Positions 52,450 through 61,124 are shown, counted from the stretch's first letter. The stretch is 64,000 bases of DNA from Williamsia muralis (GCF_002735905.1 NZ_PEBD01000004.1:1-64000), one strand, 5' to 3'. Notes: a model not told the origin generated them from the letters alone. Numbers and translations are program-made.

Positions 52450-53390
52450 GCGTAGGTGACGTGGCAGCGTTGACGGCCCAGATCGATGGCACCGTCGTCG
52501 GTCGCGATACGGACCTCGACGACGTCGCCGTCTTTGAGGTACTTGGGGTTTGTTGCCTGACGCTTGAAGAAGGTCTTCCATTTTACGTGCGGCGGAATGA
52601 GTGCACCAATGATCTCGATGGGCTTGGGTGGCGCGGTCAGCGCGGTGCCACCGGGAGTGCCGGTGAGCAGGAGATCTCCGGCGTCGAGGCGTTGAAAGCC
52701 GGTGAGCACGGCGAGCGCGCTCACCGGATCGATGATCATGTCGCCGCCGACCCGCCCGTTCTGCCGACGTTCACCGTTGACCCAGAGTTGCAGGCGAAGC
52801 TGGTCGAACCGGCGCCATTCCTCGTGCGTAAGCAGCACCAGCCGAGGTCCCGCCGGTGTGAAGGTGGGGTACGACTTTGATTCGTAGAACTGGGTTTTCG
52901 GCAATTGCACATCGCGAGCGCTGACGTCGTTGGTGATCACGGCTCCCGCGAAGTACTCGCTGAGGGTGTCGGTGGTGACGGAAGTGCCGACTGCGATGGA
53001 GGCTCCGGCGACGAGACCGATCTCCACCTCGTAGTCGAGCAGTGCGACGTGCGCCGGCTTGATGATGTCGTCGAACGGGCCTGTGATCGAACCCGACGAT
53101 TTGCGGAAGAAGGTGGCCGACACCCTGTCGGGATTGATCCCCGAATCCTGTGCGTGGCTGCGGTAGTTGACCATCTGCGCGACCACGCGGCACGGCGCGG
53201 TCACGGGGGAGAGGAGGGTCAAGTCCGCCACGGGGGTCCCGCCGGAACCGTCGTCGGTGGATGCGGCGTCTATTGCGGCACGATCGGTCAGTAGCTCGCC
53301 CGTGGTCTTCGCGGATGTGCGGATGGGGTAGGCGGTCTGATCGCGCTGGACCCACCAGCCGGTGTCGGTTCGCAGGACGGTTGTGGTCAT
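52446..53390 (-). CDS. Fumarylacetoacetate hydrolase family protein
   Basis: 314 residues, both ends overlapping neighbours by four bases. FAH-family markers: VVAQMVNYRSHAQDSG, FFRKSSGSITGPFDDI, LLDYEVEIGLVAGASI with the metal-binding Glu residues, NDVSARDVQ, and LLTGTPGGTAL. The family hydrolyses or hydrates ring-cleavage products, including 2-hydroxy-alkadienoates and acylpyruvates. Between a ring hydroxylase and a ring-cleaving dioxygenase it is the likely next step. There is no separate alpha/beta meta-cleavage hydrolase in the operon. Confidence 0.85.
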   Translation of the reverse strand: MTTTVLRTDTGWWVQRDQTAYPIRTSAKTTGELLTDRAAIDAASTDDGSGGTPVADLTLLSPVTAPCRVVAQMVNYRSHAQDSGINPDRVSATFFRKSSGSITGPFDDIIKPAHVALLDYEVEIGLVAGASIAVGTSVTTDTLSEYFAGAVITNDVSARDVQLPKTQFYESKSYPTFTPAGPRLVLLTHEEWRRFDQLRLQLWVNGERRQNGRVGGDMIIDPVSALAVLTGFQRLDAGDLLLTGTPGGTALTAPPKPIEIIGALIPPHVKWKTFFKRQATNPKYLKDGDVVEVRIATDDGAIDLGRQRCHVTYA

Positions 53391-54511
53391 GAACGTGCCA
53401 CTTTCAGTAGGCCCAGAAGGCGGTGGATGTCGAACTCGTTGTCGTCGCGAAGGCCGGCGACCATGCCCTTGACCAGATCGGGATCAGGGCTGGCGCCGAG
53501 GAAATCGCGGGTCACGGGCGGCCCCCATTGCGACAGTCCGCTTGCGGTCATCGGCGACCATCCCGCCTCGATGGTGCTGTCGAACATGTCCCCGTCGGCG
53601 AAGTGCTCCACCATGAATCTGTCCGGGTCCCGCCAGTAGTCAAAGAGTTGACTGCCCTGGATGTGACGGCCGATTCCCCACGCGTGGTGATAGCCGCGAT
53701 CGGCGAGGTAGGCGCCCCCCGCGGCGACGGCATCAAGGTCGGCCACCTGATACGCCGAGTGGATGTACCGGGACATCGGCCCCAAAGTCATTGCCAGAGA
53801 ATGATGGTCGGCCGGCTCACCACCACGATCACAGCGCATGAATGCCATCGTCGGACCGCGGTCACGTTGACCGGGGAAGAAGAGGAAGTCGCTGACGATC
53901 AATCCCAGCATCTCCTGGTACCACGCAAGATTCTCGCGAAAACGTGGCGTCTCGATCACGACGTGTCCGAGGCGCTGTACTCGCGCAGGTTCGCGAGGCG
54001 GACGCTGGACACCGTTGACCCGCTCGACCTTTCCCCCGAAGTTGAACGTCAGAGGATCTTGGTCGGGGAGCGAAGGTAGGTCGGTCAGCCCTGCAACCAC
54101 CCGGATTACCATCCCGGACGGATCGGTGAGGTCGATGGCCGCGCCGCCGAGGTCGCCGAGAGGGTAGACGCGCCGCCCAGTTTCACGGGACAGTCGCAGG
54201 AGGTCGTTTTTGCCGGCCGCACGGAACGCCGGTCCGATGAACTTCGATCGATGTGACCGCCGGATCAGGACGCAGGGCGCCCCGGCCCAGGTACCGCGTA
54301 AGGACAGCTGATCGGCGGTCCGAGAGACGGTGGTGAAACCGAAGTCGTGAGCAAACCGTTCGGCCTGCGCGATGTTCGGTTTCTCGAACTCGAGCCAGGC
54401 TAGGTCGACAACCTTGATGACGGGTGCCGCCGCTCGGTCCTCGGGATCGCCAGGGCGAGCGCCATCGCCACTGTGCAGATCGGCATGCGGGGTGTGTGCC
54501 GGCACCGTCAT
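53387..54511 (-). CDS. VOC-family extradiol ring-cleavage dioxygenase
   Basis: About 374 residues; the ATG at 54511 follows GAGGAG at seven bases. Two VOC modules: an N-terminal one (VIKVVDLAWLEFEKPN) and a C-terminal catalytic one, with the Fe(II) ligands His (LGHVVIETP), His (HHSLAMTLG or GYHHAWGIGRH) and Glu (RFMVEHFADGD). It opens a catechol at the meta position. First gene of the operon that runs to the P450 gene. The N-terminal 30 residues are a variable tail. Confidence 0.8.
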   Translation of the reverse strand: MTVPAHTPHADLHSGDGARPGDPEDRAAAPVIKVVDLAWLEFEKPNIAQAERFAHDFGFTTVSRTADQLSLRGTWAGAPCVLIRRSHRSKFIGPAFRAAGKNDLLRLSRETGRRVYPLGDLGGAAIDLTDPSGMVIRVVAGLTDLPSLPDQDPLTFNFGGKVERVNGVQRPPREPARVQRLGHVVIETPRFRENLAWYQEMLGLIVSDFLFFPGQRDRGPTMAFMRCDRGGEPADHHSLAMTLGPMSRYIHSAYQVADLDAVAAGGAYLADRGYHHAWGIGRHIQGSQLFDYWRDPDRFMVEHFADGDMFDSTIEAGWSPMTASGLSQWGPPVTRDFLGASPDPDLVKGMVAGLRDDNEFDIHRLLGLLKVARS

Positions 54512-54550
54512 AAGTGATCTCCTCAGGTAATTGAGTAAATCGTCACTTAT
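54510..54550. repeat. Inverted repeat over the dioxygenase start
   Basis: ATAAGTGA (54510-54517) and TCACTTAT (54543-54550) pair perfectly around 25 bases that include the ribosome-binding site. It could be an operator for the TetR at 48920 or an RNA hairpin that hides the start. Confidence 0.45.
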
Positions 54551-54751
54551 GAGCAAACCGGCAGTCAAGGGGTATGACGTGTTGGAATTTCGTCAGGACT
54601 GAGGAGCGTCCAACCGCGTTTGATCGAATGAGCAGAGGTGAGAGATGGCGCGTGCCGGATCAGGCTGTCAACACAGTGAATCGCCAATCGAGCACCGGTA
54701 CACCCGTGCCGAGGTGCTCGGCGTCCCTATCCGGCGCCTGAGGTGCAAAAT

Positions 54752-55849
54752 TCAAAGGCCGGCCGCTTGTGCCAGTCGTCCCAGTGAGTGGTGGGGCTGA
54801 CCGATCAGCTGAGCAGTCCCATGTGCACGCTTGAAGTACAGATGCGCGTCGTGCTCCCATGTGATGCCGATTCCGCCATGGAGCTGAATGGTCTCGGCGG
54901 CAATGTGGTTGAACGCGTCCGAGCAGTACACCCGGGCAGCGTCGGCGAGCGCAAGCGCTTCGTCGGTTCCGTTGACGAGTGCGTCGACGGCTGCGTAGGA
55001 GATGGAATGCGCAGTCTCGGTGAGCGCGTACATGTCGGCCATCCGGTGCTTGAGTGCCTGGAATGAGCCGATGACCCGTCCGAACTGTTTGCGCGACTTC
55101 GTGTATTCGACGGTCAGGTCGAGCGCTGCGCGAGCTGCCCCCACCTGTTCGGCGCTGATCGCGACGAATGCGGTCGCCCGGAGGTTGGTCACCAGATTCT
55201 CGGCCGTGGGGATGGCGATGGCATCGACATCCTCGAAGGTGACGGTTGTCAGCGGCCGCGTGGGGTCCATGGTGGGACGGGCTACTCGAGTGATGCCGTC
55301 GGCGTTCGCATCCACCTGATGCAGCGTGACGTGCTCACCCGAGCGGGCCAGGACCAACAACACGTCGGCATACTCTCCGTCGAGTACGTAGTGGCTGGTA
55401 CCGGAGAGAATCCCGCTGCTCGCTTCCACTCCGGGTTCGTTCCAGCCGGATTCGCCTGCCCAGCACAGTGCGGCCACCTTCTCGCCCGATGCCAGGTCAG
55501 GAAGGGTACGCGCGCAGGCTTCGTCGTCTCTGCTGAGGAGCAGGGCCTGCGTGGCGAGAACCGCAGAACCGAGCATCGGAACAGGGGAGAGGTGTTTGCC
55601 CAATTCTTCGAGGACCACATGGGTTTCGGTGAGCGTCGCGCCGACACCGTCGAACTGCTCCGGGATCGCCAGTGCGGCGACGCCGATCTGTTCGCACAGG
55701 GTGGACCACAGAGCCTGGTCGTACCTGTTCTCCGACGTCATCGCCGCTCGCACGCTTGCGGAGTCGCCACTGCGGCGTAGCAGCGCAGCAACCGAATCAC
55801 GTAGTGCGGACTGCTCTTCGGTGTCGATCCCGGGGGAGTAGATGCTCAT
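54752..55849 (-). CDS. Acyl-CoA dehydrogenase, beta-type subunit
   Basis: 365 residues. The early region (GVAALAIPEQFDGVGATLTE), a middle VEYTKSRKQFGRVIGSFQALKHRMADM and a C-terminal IQLHGGIGITWEHDAHLYFKRA are those of FadE proteins that work in alpha-beta heterotetramers in actinobacterial ring/side-chain breakdown. Start overlaps the stop of the 55846-56820 gene (ATGA). FadE18-like in size and place (fadE17/fadE18 of M. tuberculosis). Substrate: a branched or cyclic acyl-CoA. Confidence 0.8.
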   Translation of the reverse strand: MSIYSPGIDTEEQSALRDSVAALLRRSGDSASVRAAMTSENRYDQALWSTLCEQIGVAALAIPEQFDGVGATLTETHVVLEELGKHLSPVPMLGSAVLATQALLLSRDDEACARTLPDLASGEKVAALCWAGESGWNEPGVEASSGILSGTSHYVLDGEYADVLLVLARSGEHVTLHQVDANADGITRVARPTMDPTRPLTTVTFEDVDAIAIPTAENLVTNLRATAFVAISAEQVGAARAALDLTVEYTKSRKQFGRVIGSFQALKHRMADMYALTETAHSISYAAVDALVNGTDEALALADAARVYCSDAFNHIAAETIQLHGGIGITWEHDAHLYFKRAHGTAQLIGQPHHSLGRLAQAAGL

Positions 55850-56820
55850 GCGCTGATCGACTCCAGAACGCGGGACCGGTGGACGGCCGGCGTACCCCAC
55901 GCCGACAGCAGGGCTCGGGTCTTCGTCAGGTACAGCGACAGATCGTGCTCCTGGGTGTAGCCAATGGCGCCGAGCACTTGCAGGCCGACCCGGGAGGCGA
56001 GGTAGGCGGCCTCTCCCGCTGCGACTTTGGCCGCTGACACATCGCGCGAGGCGAATTGTGGTTCGGGTACTTGTCCGTCCAGGGTGAGTGCTGCTCCGTG
56101 CAGGAGTGGTCGTGCCATCTCGACGGCGATCGCCACATCGGCGAGATGGTGTTTGACGGCCTGGAATGAACCGATTTCCCTGCCGAACTGCTTCCGCGTT
56201 TTCGCGTACTCGCTGGTGAGGGTCAGCATGGTCTGCGCGAGGCCGATGAGCTGCGCCGCCGTCGCCAGGGCACCGAAGTCGAATGCGCGGGAAGCATCGA
56301 CATCGGCCAGCCGTTCGCCGGCCTGCACTACCGAGAGCGTGCGCGCCAGATCCACCGACGGGCGCGGGTCCGTACCCATCCCGGTGCTCAAGGTCGAGCC
56401 GTCGACGAGATAGGTCTGTTCGGCGACTTCCACATCGACTGCGAAAGGAACCTCGGGAGGCAGAGCCAGCGTGGCCAGTGCACCTTCTGCCAATGCGGCC
56501 AACGGTTCGGTCAGTGCGGCATCGGCAAGCAGAACCGGTACTGCAGCAACAGTTTCGGCAACGGGCCCGGGTACTCCGTAACGGCCGAGTGCCTCGACCG
56601 CGACGACCATCTCGACGGCGCCGGCGCCCATGCCGCCGTTGTCGTCGGAGATCAGCAGTGCGTTGACGCCGGTCTCGGCCAGCTTCGACCACACCTTGCG
56701 CCCTGGTTCGAGGTCCCCGGTGTTCCACGCGCGAATCACCGCGGGCAGATCGCTCTTGGCGAGCATCGCGTCGATCGACGAGGCGAGATCGCGGTGCTCG
56801 TCTTCCAGCAGAAATCTCAT
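55846..56820 (-). CDS. Acyl-CoA dehydrogenase, short subunit
   Basis: 324 residues, shorter than the usual 380. The front lacks part of the first helical domain. SEYAKTRKQFGREIGSFQAVKHHLADV and GAIGYTQEHDLSLYLTKTRAL are kept. Size and sequence fit the small partner of heteromeric actinobacterial FadE complexes (as in ChsE1/E2 or FadE32/33). It abuts the 56821 gene directly and overlaps the 54752 gene. Confidence 0.8.
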   Translation of the reverse strand: MRFLLEDEHRDLASSIDAMLAKSDLPAVIRAWNTGDLEPGRKVWSKLAETGVNALLISDDNGGMGAGAVEMVVAVEALGRYGVPGPVAETVAAVPVLLADAALTEPLAALAEGALATLALPPEVPFAVDVEVAEQTYLVDGSTLSTGMGTDPRPSVDLARTLSVVQAGERLADVDASRAFDFGALATAAQLIGLAQTMLTLTSEYAKTRKQFGREIGSFQAVKHHLADVAIAVEMARPLLHGAALTLDGQVPEPQFASRDVSAAKVAAGEAAYLASRVGLQVLGAIGYTQEHDLSLYLTKTRALLSAWGTPAVHRSRVLESISA

Positions 56821-57996
56821 CTAGCGGTCCCCTCGCGGAAGTCCGAGCAGTCGTTCGGCAATCACGTTTCGCTGGATCTCGTTGGTACCGGCATAAATCG
56901 GCCCCGACAGTGAGAACAGGTACCCGTCGGTCCAGTCGCCCGACGGGTGCCGAAGCGCGACTTCGGATTCCGGGCCCAGCAGATCCAACGCTGTCTCGTG
57001 GGTTGCGATGTCCCACTGTGACCAGAACACCTTGTTGATGGATGACTCCATGCCCAGCTGTCCGCCCTCGGCCAGTCTGCTGACGGTGGCAAACGTGGAC
57101 AGCTCATACGCTCGGGCACCGATCCACGCATCGGCGACGCGGTCGCCGAGCCCGGCGCGCAGCTCGGGTGCGGTGTCGCGCCACAGGTTCAGCAGCCGGT
57201 CGGTGGTGGCAAGGAAACGGCCGGGGGAGCGGAGGGACAGTCCACGTTCGTTGGCCGCGGTGCTCATGGCCACCTTCCAGCCGTTGTTCACCTCGCCGAT
57301 CACTCCGGACTCGCCGGGCTGATCTGGATCGTCGGGCACAAAGACGTTCTCCAGGAACAGCTCTGCGAATCCTGGCTCGCCGTCGAGCTGATTGATGGGC
57401 CGGACGGTGACACCCTCTGCGCGCAGGTCGAACATGAAATAGGTGATCCCGCGGTGCCGAACCGAGTCCGGGTCGGAACGGAACAGGCCGAAACCCCAGT
57501 CCGCGAAGCTCGATCGTGAACTCCAGGTCTTTTGACCGTTGAGCAGCCAGCCGCCTTCGGTACGAGTTGCGGTGGATCGCAGCGACGCGAGGTCGCTGCC
57601 GGCCTCGGGTTCGCTCCACGCCTGACCCCAGATGTCGTCGGCCCGTGCCATCCGCGGCATGATCCGTGTCAGCTGATCAGGGTGAGCATGTTCGAAAAGC
57701 GTTGGTGCCAGGAGGAAGATGCCGTTCTGGCTGACCCGGCCCGGAGCCCCGCTGCGGTAATACTCTTCTTCGAAGATCAGCCAGTGCAGCAGCGGTGCCT
57801 CGCGACCGCCGAACTCTTCGGGCCAGCTGACCACCGACATGCGGGCATCGGCCATGGTGGCCTCCCACTGTCGGTGTTGTTCGAAGCCTTCGGCGCTGTC
57901 CATGGACCGCAGCGGCTTTTCCGGGACGTTCTCGGACAGCCAGCCCCGGACCTCTTCGCGAAAGGTGTTCGCCGCGTCGTCGAAGAGCAGATCCAT
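56821..57996 (-). CDS. Acyl-CoA dehydrogenase, alpha-type
   Basis: 391 residues. Markers: VSWPEEFGGREAPLLHWLIFEEEY, WGQAWSEPEAGSDLASLRSTA (about 120-140), NGQKTWSSRSSFADWGFGL, GFAELFLENVFVPDD, and a C-terminal GPIYAGTNEIQRNVIAERLLGLP. It shares one base with the enoyl-CoA hydratase stop. FadE17-like in size and position next to an echA13-like gene. Probably the FAD-binding partner of the shorter dehydrogenase at 55846. Confidence 0.8.
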   Translation of the reverse strand: MDLLFDDAANTFREEVRGWLSENVPEKPLRSMDSAEGFEQHRQWEATMADARMSVVSWPEEFGGREAPLLHWLIFEEEYYRSGAPGRVSQNGIFLLAPTLFEHAHPDQLTRIMPRMARADDIWGQAWSEPEAGSDLASLRSTATRTEGGWLLNGQKTWSSRSSFADWGFGLFRSDPDSVRHRGITYFMFDLRAEGVTVRPINQLDGEPGFAELFLENVFVPDDPDQPGESGVIGEVNNGWKVAMSTAANERGLSLRSPGRFLATTDRLLNLWRDTAPELRAGLGDRVADAWIGARAYELSTFATVSRLAEGGQLGMESSINKVFWSQWDIATHETALDLLGPESEVALRHPSGDWTDGYLFSLSGPIYAGTNEIQRNVIAERLLGLPRGDR

Positions 57997-58889
57997 CAGG
58001 ACTCCTGCTTGGTAGCGCTGGACTTCATCGACTTGGCGTCCATGCCGCCCAAGGGGTCACCCTCGGGTGCTTCGGCATTGGCGCTGTGTGCGAAGTGGTG
58101 CCAGCCGAAGACCGAGTCCATCGCGTTCCGCATGCCCATCTGGTCTTCACAGATGTTGACGGCCTTCTTGCACAGCGCGAGTCCCAGCTGGGGCATCTCG
58201 GCGATGTTCCCGGCGATCTCGTCGACCTTCGCGGCCAGTTCGTCGCGGGGGACAACGTGGTTGACCATGCCCCAGTCGAGGGCTTCCTTGGCTCCGAACC
58301 GCTGGCCGGTGAAGAGGATCTCCTTGGCGCGGCGTGGGCCGAGCACAAATGCGTGGGCGAAGTACTCGACCCCGGGGATGCCCATCCGGGCGACCGGGTC
58401 GGAGAAGAACGCGTCGTCCGAGGCGACGATGAAGTCGCAGATCCAGGCCAGCATCATCCCGCCGGCGATGCAGGCACCGTGCACCTGTGCGATCACGGGT
58501 TTGGGGATCTCCCGCCAGCGGCGGCACATCCCCATGTACACCTCGACTTCGCGGGCCAGGCGCTGGTCACCGCCGGTGCGGTCGGTGTGGTCCCAATACA
58601 GGGTGGCGGTGTTCGGGTATTCGACGTGGAAGTCGCGTTCAGGCGTGCCGATGTCGTGACCGGCGGAGAAGTGTTTGCCCGCTGCACGCAGGACGATGAC
58701 CTTGACGTCGGCATCGTTGACGGCGCGCACGAACGCCGCGTCGAGGGAGTACGTCATGACCGAGTTCTGCGCGTTGCGATAGTCGGGACGGTTCAACGTC
58801 ACGTACGCGACGGCGCCCACGGTCTCGTACGCCACCGGGGTGGTGTCGACGCCAAGCTCGGAAGCGGTGAGAGGGCTCGGGATAGTCAC
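57996..58889 (-). CDS. Enoyl-CoA hydratase/isomerase
   Basis: About 297 residues from a GTG at 58889; the frame is open further up but would run through the operator. Crotonase markers: AYVTLNRPDYRNAQN, VIVLRAAGKHFSAGHDI (oxyanion hole), IAQVHGACIAGGMMLAWICDFIVAS, and GIPGVEYFAHAF. An insert of about 20 residues after GHDIG is unusual and is shared, from memory, with EchA13-like proteins. First gene of the four-gene beta-oxidation operon. Confidence 0.85.
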   Translation of the reverse strand: MTIPSPLTASELGVDTTPVAYETVGAVAYVTLNRPDYRNAQNSVMTYSLDAAFVRAVNDADVKVIVLRAAGKHFSAGHDIGTPERDFHVEYPNTATLYWDHTDRTGGDQRLAREVEVYMGMCRRWREIPKPVIAQVHGACIAGGMMLAWICDFIVASDDAFFSDPVARMGIPGVEYFAHAFVLGPRRAKEILFTGQRFGAKEALDWGMVNHVVPRDELAAKVDEIAGNIAEMPQLGLALCKKAVNICEDQMGMRNAMDSVFGWHHFAHSANAEAPEGDPLGGMDAKSMKSSATKQES

Positions 58890-58904
58890 CTCGACACCAT
58901 ACCT

Positions 58905-58918
58905 AGCAAGTGCTTGGT
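58905..58918. promoter_or_regulatory. KstR2-type palindromic operator
   Basis: AGCAAGTGCTTGGT matches the published KstR2 consensus AnCAAGnnCTTGnT at every defined position. It lies 16 bases upstream of the enoyl-CoA hydratase start, in the expected place for repression. Confidence 0.6.
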
Positions 58919-59249
58919 TGGTAAATGGCACTGGCGAGTCCGCGATGCGGTGGCCGGCGTAGTCGCCTGCGCGGGCAGTGCAGTCAGGAACTCCCACAAT
59001 GACCGCAGGCTGGGCTGCTCGCGGGATGGAAGGTCACTCGGACAGTCGCCGGGGAAACAACCAGTGGGCCACATTGCGTCGCGTGGCCATCAGCGATCTC
59101 AACGGGCTGCCAGTGGCGGGGCTGCCGTGGCTGTACATCTCTGGATCTTCGGTCGTCGACCGGGTCGGCGACGGCGGCGGAGTGTTCACCGAGACGGGTT
59201 CAAAAGCGGAAGACATTGCCTGCCCTCGTAGTTCTGGCTGCGTCCGCAC
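58919..59249. other. Gap with no recognised gene
   Basis: About 330 bases. Open frames on both strands have no ribosome-binding sites and mixed composition. Part must be the promoter of the 57996-58889 operon. Nothing else was found. Confidence 0.5.
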
Positions 59250-59281
59250 CGCAGGCCGCCGTATATCTGTGGCGGCCTGCG
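59250..59281 (-). terminator. Strong hairpin after the small gene
   Basis: CGCAGGCCGCC (59250-59260) pairs perfectly with GGCGGCCTGCG (59271-59281) around a 10-base loop. It begins about 12 bases after the stop of the 29-codon gene. There is no U-run, so it is an intrinsic terminator of the actinobacterial U-less type or a 3' stabiliser. Confidence 0.65.
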
Positions 59282-59293
59282 ATACGGGCTTGC

Positions 59294-59383
59294 TCATCCG
59301 GCGCTTCCGGTTGCTACAGCCTGCGCGATAACGCCGAAAGTGTTTCCGATGACTTCGATGAGGTAAAAGAATGTTGACAGCAC
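59294..59383 (-). CDS. 29-residue hydrophobic peptide
   Basis: The GTG at 59383 follows AAAGGAG at five bases. The peptide reads LSTFFYLIEVIGNTFGVIA after the start and ends QAVATGSAG. It has one amphipathic to hydrophobic stretch, no signal peptide and no Cys. A strong hairpin follows the stop. The tiny size, lack of signal and amphipathic helix recall the PorA/PorH-type pore peptides of Corynebacteriales and also toxin-like or regulatory peptides; sequence alone cannot decide. It lies 46 bases downstream of the tatA stop, on the same strand. Confidence 0.5.
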   Translation of the reverse strand: MLSTFFYLIEVIGNTFGVIAQAVATGSAG

Positions 59384-59429
59384 GTTTCTCCTTTCGTATC
59401 TGTTACGGTTCTGGGCCGGGAATCGTGAC

Positions 59430-59696
59430 CTACGCGGGCCGTTGCATTCGGCTATTGTGGTGCGGGTCGGTACCTGTCCGCACGGCATCGCCGCTGTCCA
59501 GAGCGGGATGCGAATCAGGTTGTGATGCAGTATCTCCGGCGGGTTTGTCGTCGTTGTTCATCTCGCTGATCTCGCTCTTGAAAATACGCATCGAGCGGCC
59601 GAGTCCGCGTGCGGCGTCGGGTAGTTTTCTCGATCCGAAGAGAATCAGGAAAACAACAACGACGAAAACGATATGCCACGGTTGAAGAGCGTTCAT
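59430..59696 (-). CDS. tatA: TatA/TatE-family Sec-independent translocase subunit
   Basis: 88 residues. An N-terminal helix ([19 protein letters not shown]) is followed by the TatA hinge and amphipathic helix ([22 protein letters not shown]), then an acidic and polar tail. TatA forms the pore for folded twin-arginine proteins. tatB and tatC are not nearby; in this group tatA usually sits with tatC next to the proteasome genes, so this may be an extra copy. The 36510 lipoprotein in this window has a twin-arginine signal. Confidence 0.85.
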   Translation of the reverse strand: MNALQPWHIVFVVVVFLILFGSRKLPDAARGLGRSMRIFKSEISEMNNDDKPAGDTASQPDSHPALDSGDAVRTGTDPHHNSRMQRPA

Positions 59697-60034
59697 TGAT
59701 CCCCCTGCTGTGCTGATCAGTTCTCGCGCCAGTGCGGCATTCTGTTGGTTGTGGACATATTTTCTGCCACCCCGACTGGTCCAGTGATACGAGAACTGTT
59801 TCTATGTAACATGAGTAGCACGATGTGGCAGCAGTCACAAGAATAATTGCGAATCCTTTTCGGAGGATTGCGACGAGTGCAATGTCTGCGCCGGTACCGA
59901 GGTGGCCGGATTCGTTCCGCGCCAGCAGCTTGCAAAGTCATTCGTTTGCGGTCGATGAAGGGGCCCGCAGGTGGTTGTGGTGATGCCATGCTGAGCGGAG
60001 CGTTGGTGATCCGCACCAGCCCGGTGATCGGCTC
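59697..60034. other. AT-richer gap upstream of tatA and the NTR gene
   Basis: About 338 bases. CAGTTCTCG (59718-59726) and CGAGAACTG (59790-59798) form a perfect spaced inverted repeat. Promoters for the two divergent genes must lie here but were not fixed. No gene seen. Confidence 0.5.
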
Positions 60035-60709
60035 ATGATGAGTGAAGAACCCAGGCCGCGGCTCAGCCGCATGCACCGGCTCCGGCCGTCCATTCCGCGA
60101 CTGATCGCCGTTGCGCTCTGTGGAGCGCTCGTCTCGTTGGCGGTTTCGGCAGGTGCGGCCGGGCCGGCCTGTGCGTGCAGCTGCCGTGGATACACGACGG
60201 AGGAAGCCGCATCGAACGCGGATGGTGTCTTTCTCGCCCGAGCCACTGGCAAGGCGTCGTCCGGGTCAGATGACATCTACGAGTTCGCTGTGGCCGAGGT
60301 GTTCAAGGGGGAGGTGGACGCTGTCACCGTTGTGGGCACCGCACCCGATGGTGGTTCCTGCGGCGGGAAGTTCGAGCTTGGCCGTGACTACCTGCTCTTC
60401 GTCGACGCCGGCCTCAGCGAAGGAGTGGGCCGCGGCTGGGAGAGCAACCTGTGCATGGGGCCGGCCACACTGTCGCCGTCCGACGTGAGGGGTGTACTCG
60501 AACGGGACTTCGGACCACCACGGCCGCCGAACCCCGCCACGCCGACCCCACTGCTCGATGCCGCCGATGAGGTCCCGGCCACGAGCAGCTGGTGGACGAG
60601 GGTGACGGCGGCAGTCCCGTTGCCGCTGCTGGTTGTCGCAGGTGGACTTGTCCTCGCCGCGGTCGGGTGGGTCGGCGTGAATCGGCGGCGGCGCGGAACG
60701 CGGCCATAG
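60035..60709 (+). CDS. Membrane-anchored NTR/TIMP-like secreted protein
   Basis: 224 residues. Signal peptide (RLIAVALCGALVSLAVSAGA) followed by CACSCRGYTTEEAASNADGVFLARA, the Cys-x-Cys start of a netrin/TIMP-like domain. Further Cys residues (GGSCGGKFELG, NLCMG) would pair with these. A Pro/Thr-rich linker leads to a C-terminal membrane helix (PLLVVAGGLVLAAVGWVGV) and a basic anchor. Bacterial members are exported; ligand and function are unknown. Confidence 0.75.
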   Translation: MMSEEPRPRLSRMHRLRPSIPRLIAVALCGALVSLAVSAGAAGPACACSCRGYTTEEAASNADGVFLARATGKASSGSDDIYEFAVAEVFKGEVDAVTVVGTAPDGGSCGGKFELGRDYLLFVDAGLSEGVGRGWESNLCMGPATLSPSDVRGVLERDFGPPRPPNPATPTPLLDAADEVPATSSWWTRVTAAVPLPLLVVAGGLVLAAVGWVGVNRRRRGTRP

Positions 60710-60719
60710 TCTTTGTGAG

Positions 60720-61073
60720 CTAGCCCTCCGTCGCCGGCGCGATCGTCAAGGCGCTGATCCGTTTCGCTTTGTCCATCGTGAACCGGTTCGCCAGGTCGAT
60801 TCGGCCGCCTGGGAAGTCTCCTTCGATGCGGTTGATCACAACGATTGCGTCGGCATGCCCTTCGGTTCGCAACCGCGTTGTGGTGTACGTGAACGAACGT
60901 GCGACTTCTGAACGCCAGGAGGCGATTTCGCCGCGACCCCGGTAGGTCTTCCCGTCGTCGACCACGATGGCGTCCTCGGTGAACAGGTCCGCTAGGGCCG
61001 CGGGATCGGCGTCCGGGGCCGCCTGGAGGTACTCGGTTACGGCGGTTGGCAGGTCAGTGGTTTCGGATGTCAT
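60720..61073 (-). CDS. SnoaL-like nuclear transport factor 2 fold protein
   Basis: 117 residues. The family pattern: AVTEYLQAAPDADPAALADLFTEDAIVVDDGKTYRGRGEI (landmarks at about 11-50), then SFTYTTTRLRTEG, DFPGGRIDLANRFTMDKAKRIS. A small binding cone, function unknown. It diverges from the MerR gene at 61205, whose promoter region carries MerR-type palindromes, so it is probably a target of that regulator. Confidence 0.8.
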   Translation of the reverse strand: MTSETTDLPTAVTEYLQAAPDADPAALADLFTEDAIVVDDGKTYRGRGEIASWRSEVARSFTYTTTRLRTEGHADAIVVINRIEGDFPGGRIDLANRFTMDKAKRISALTIAPATEG

Positions 61074-61124
61074 CTCGATGGTTCCTTTCGGGCGTGAGGT
61101 TGGTTGCAGACCCCACCCTGGCCG

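Noticed and set aside
55850-57016. Upstream extension of the 54752 dehydrogenase frame
   Set aside because: The frame stays open, but the added residues are Arg-rich and overlap two real dehydrogenase genes. The start at 55849 overlaps the neighbour by four bases and is far more likely.
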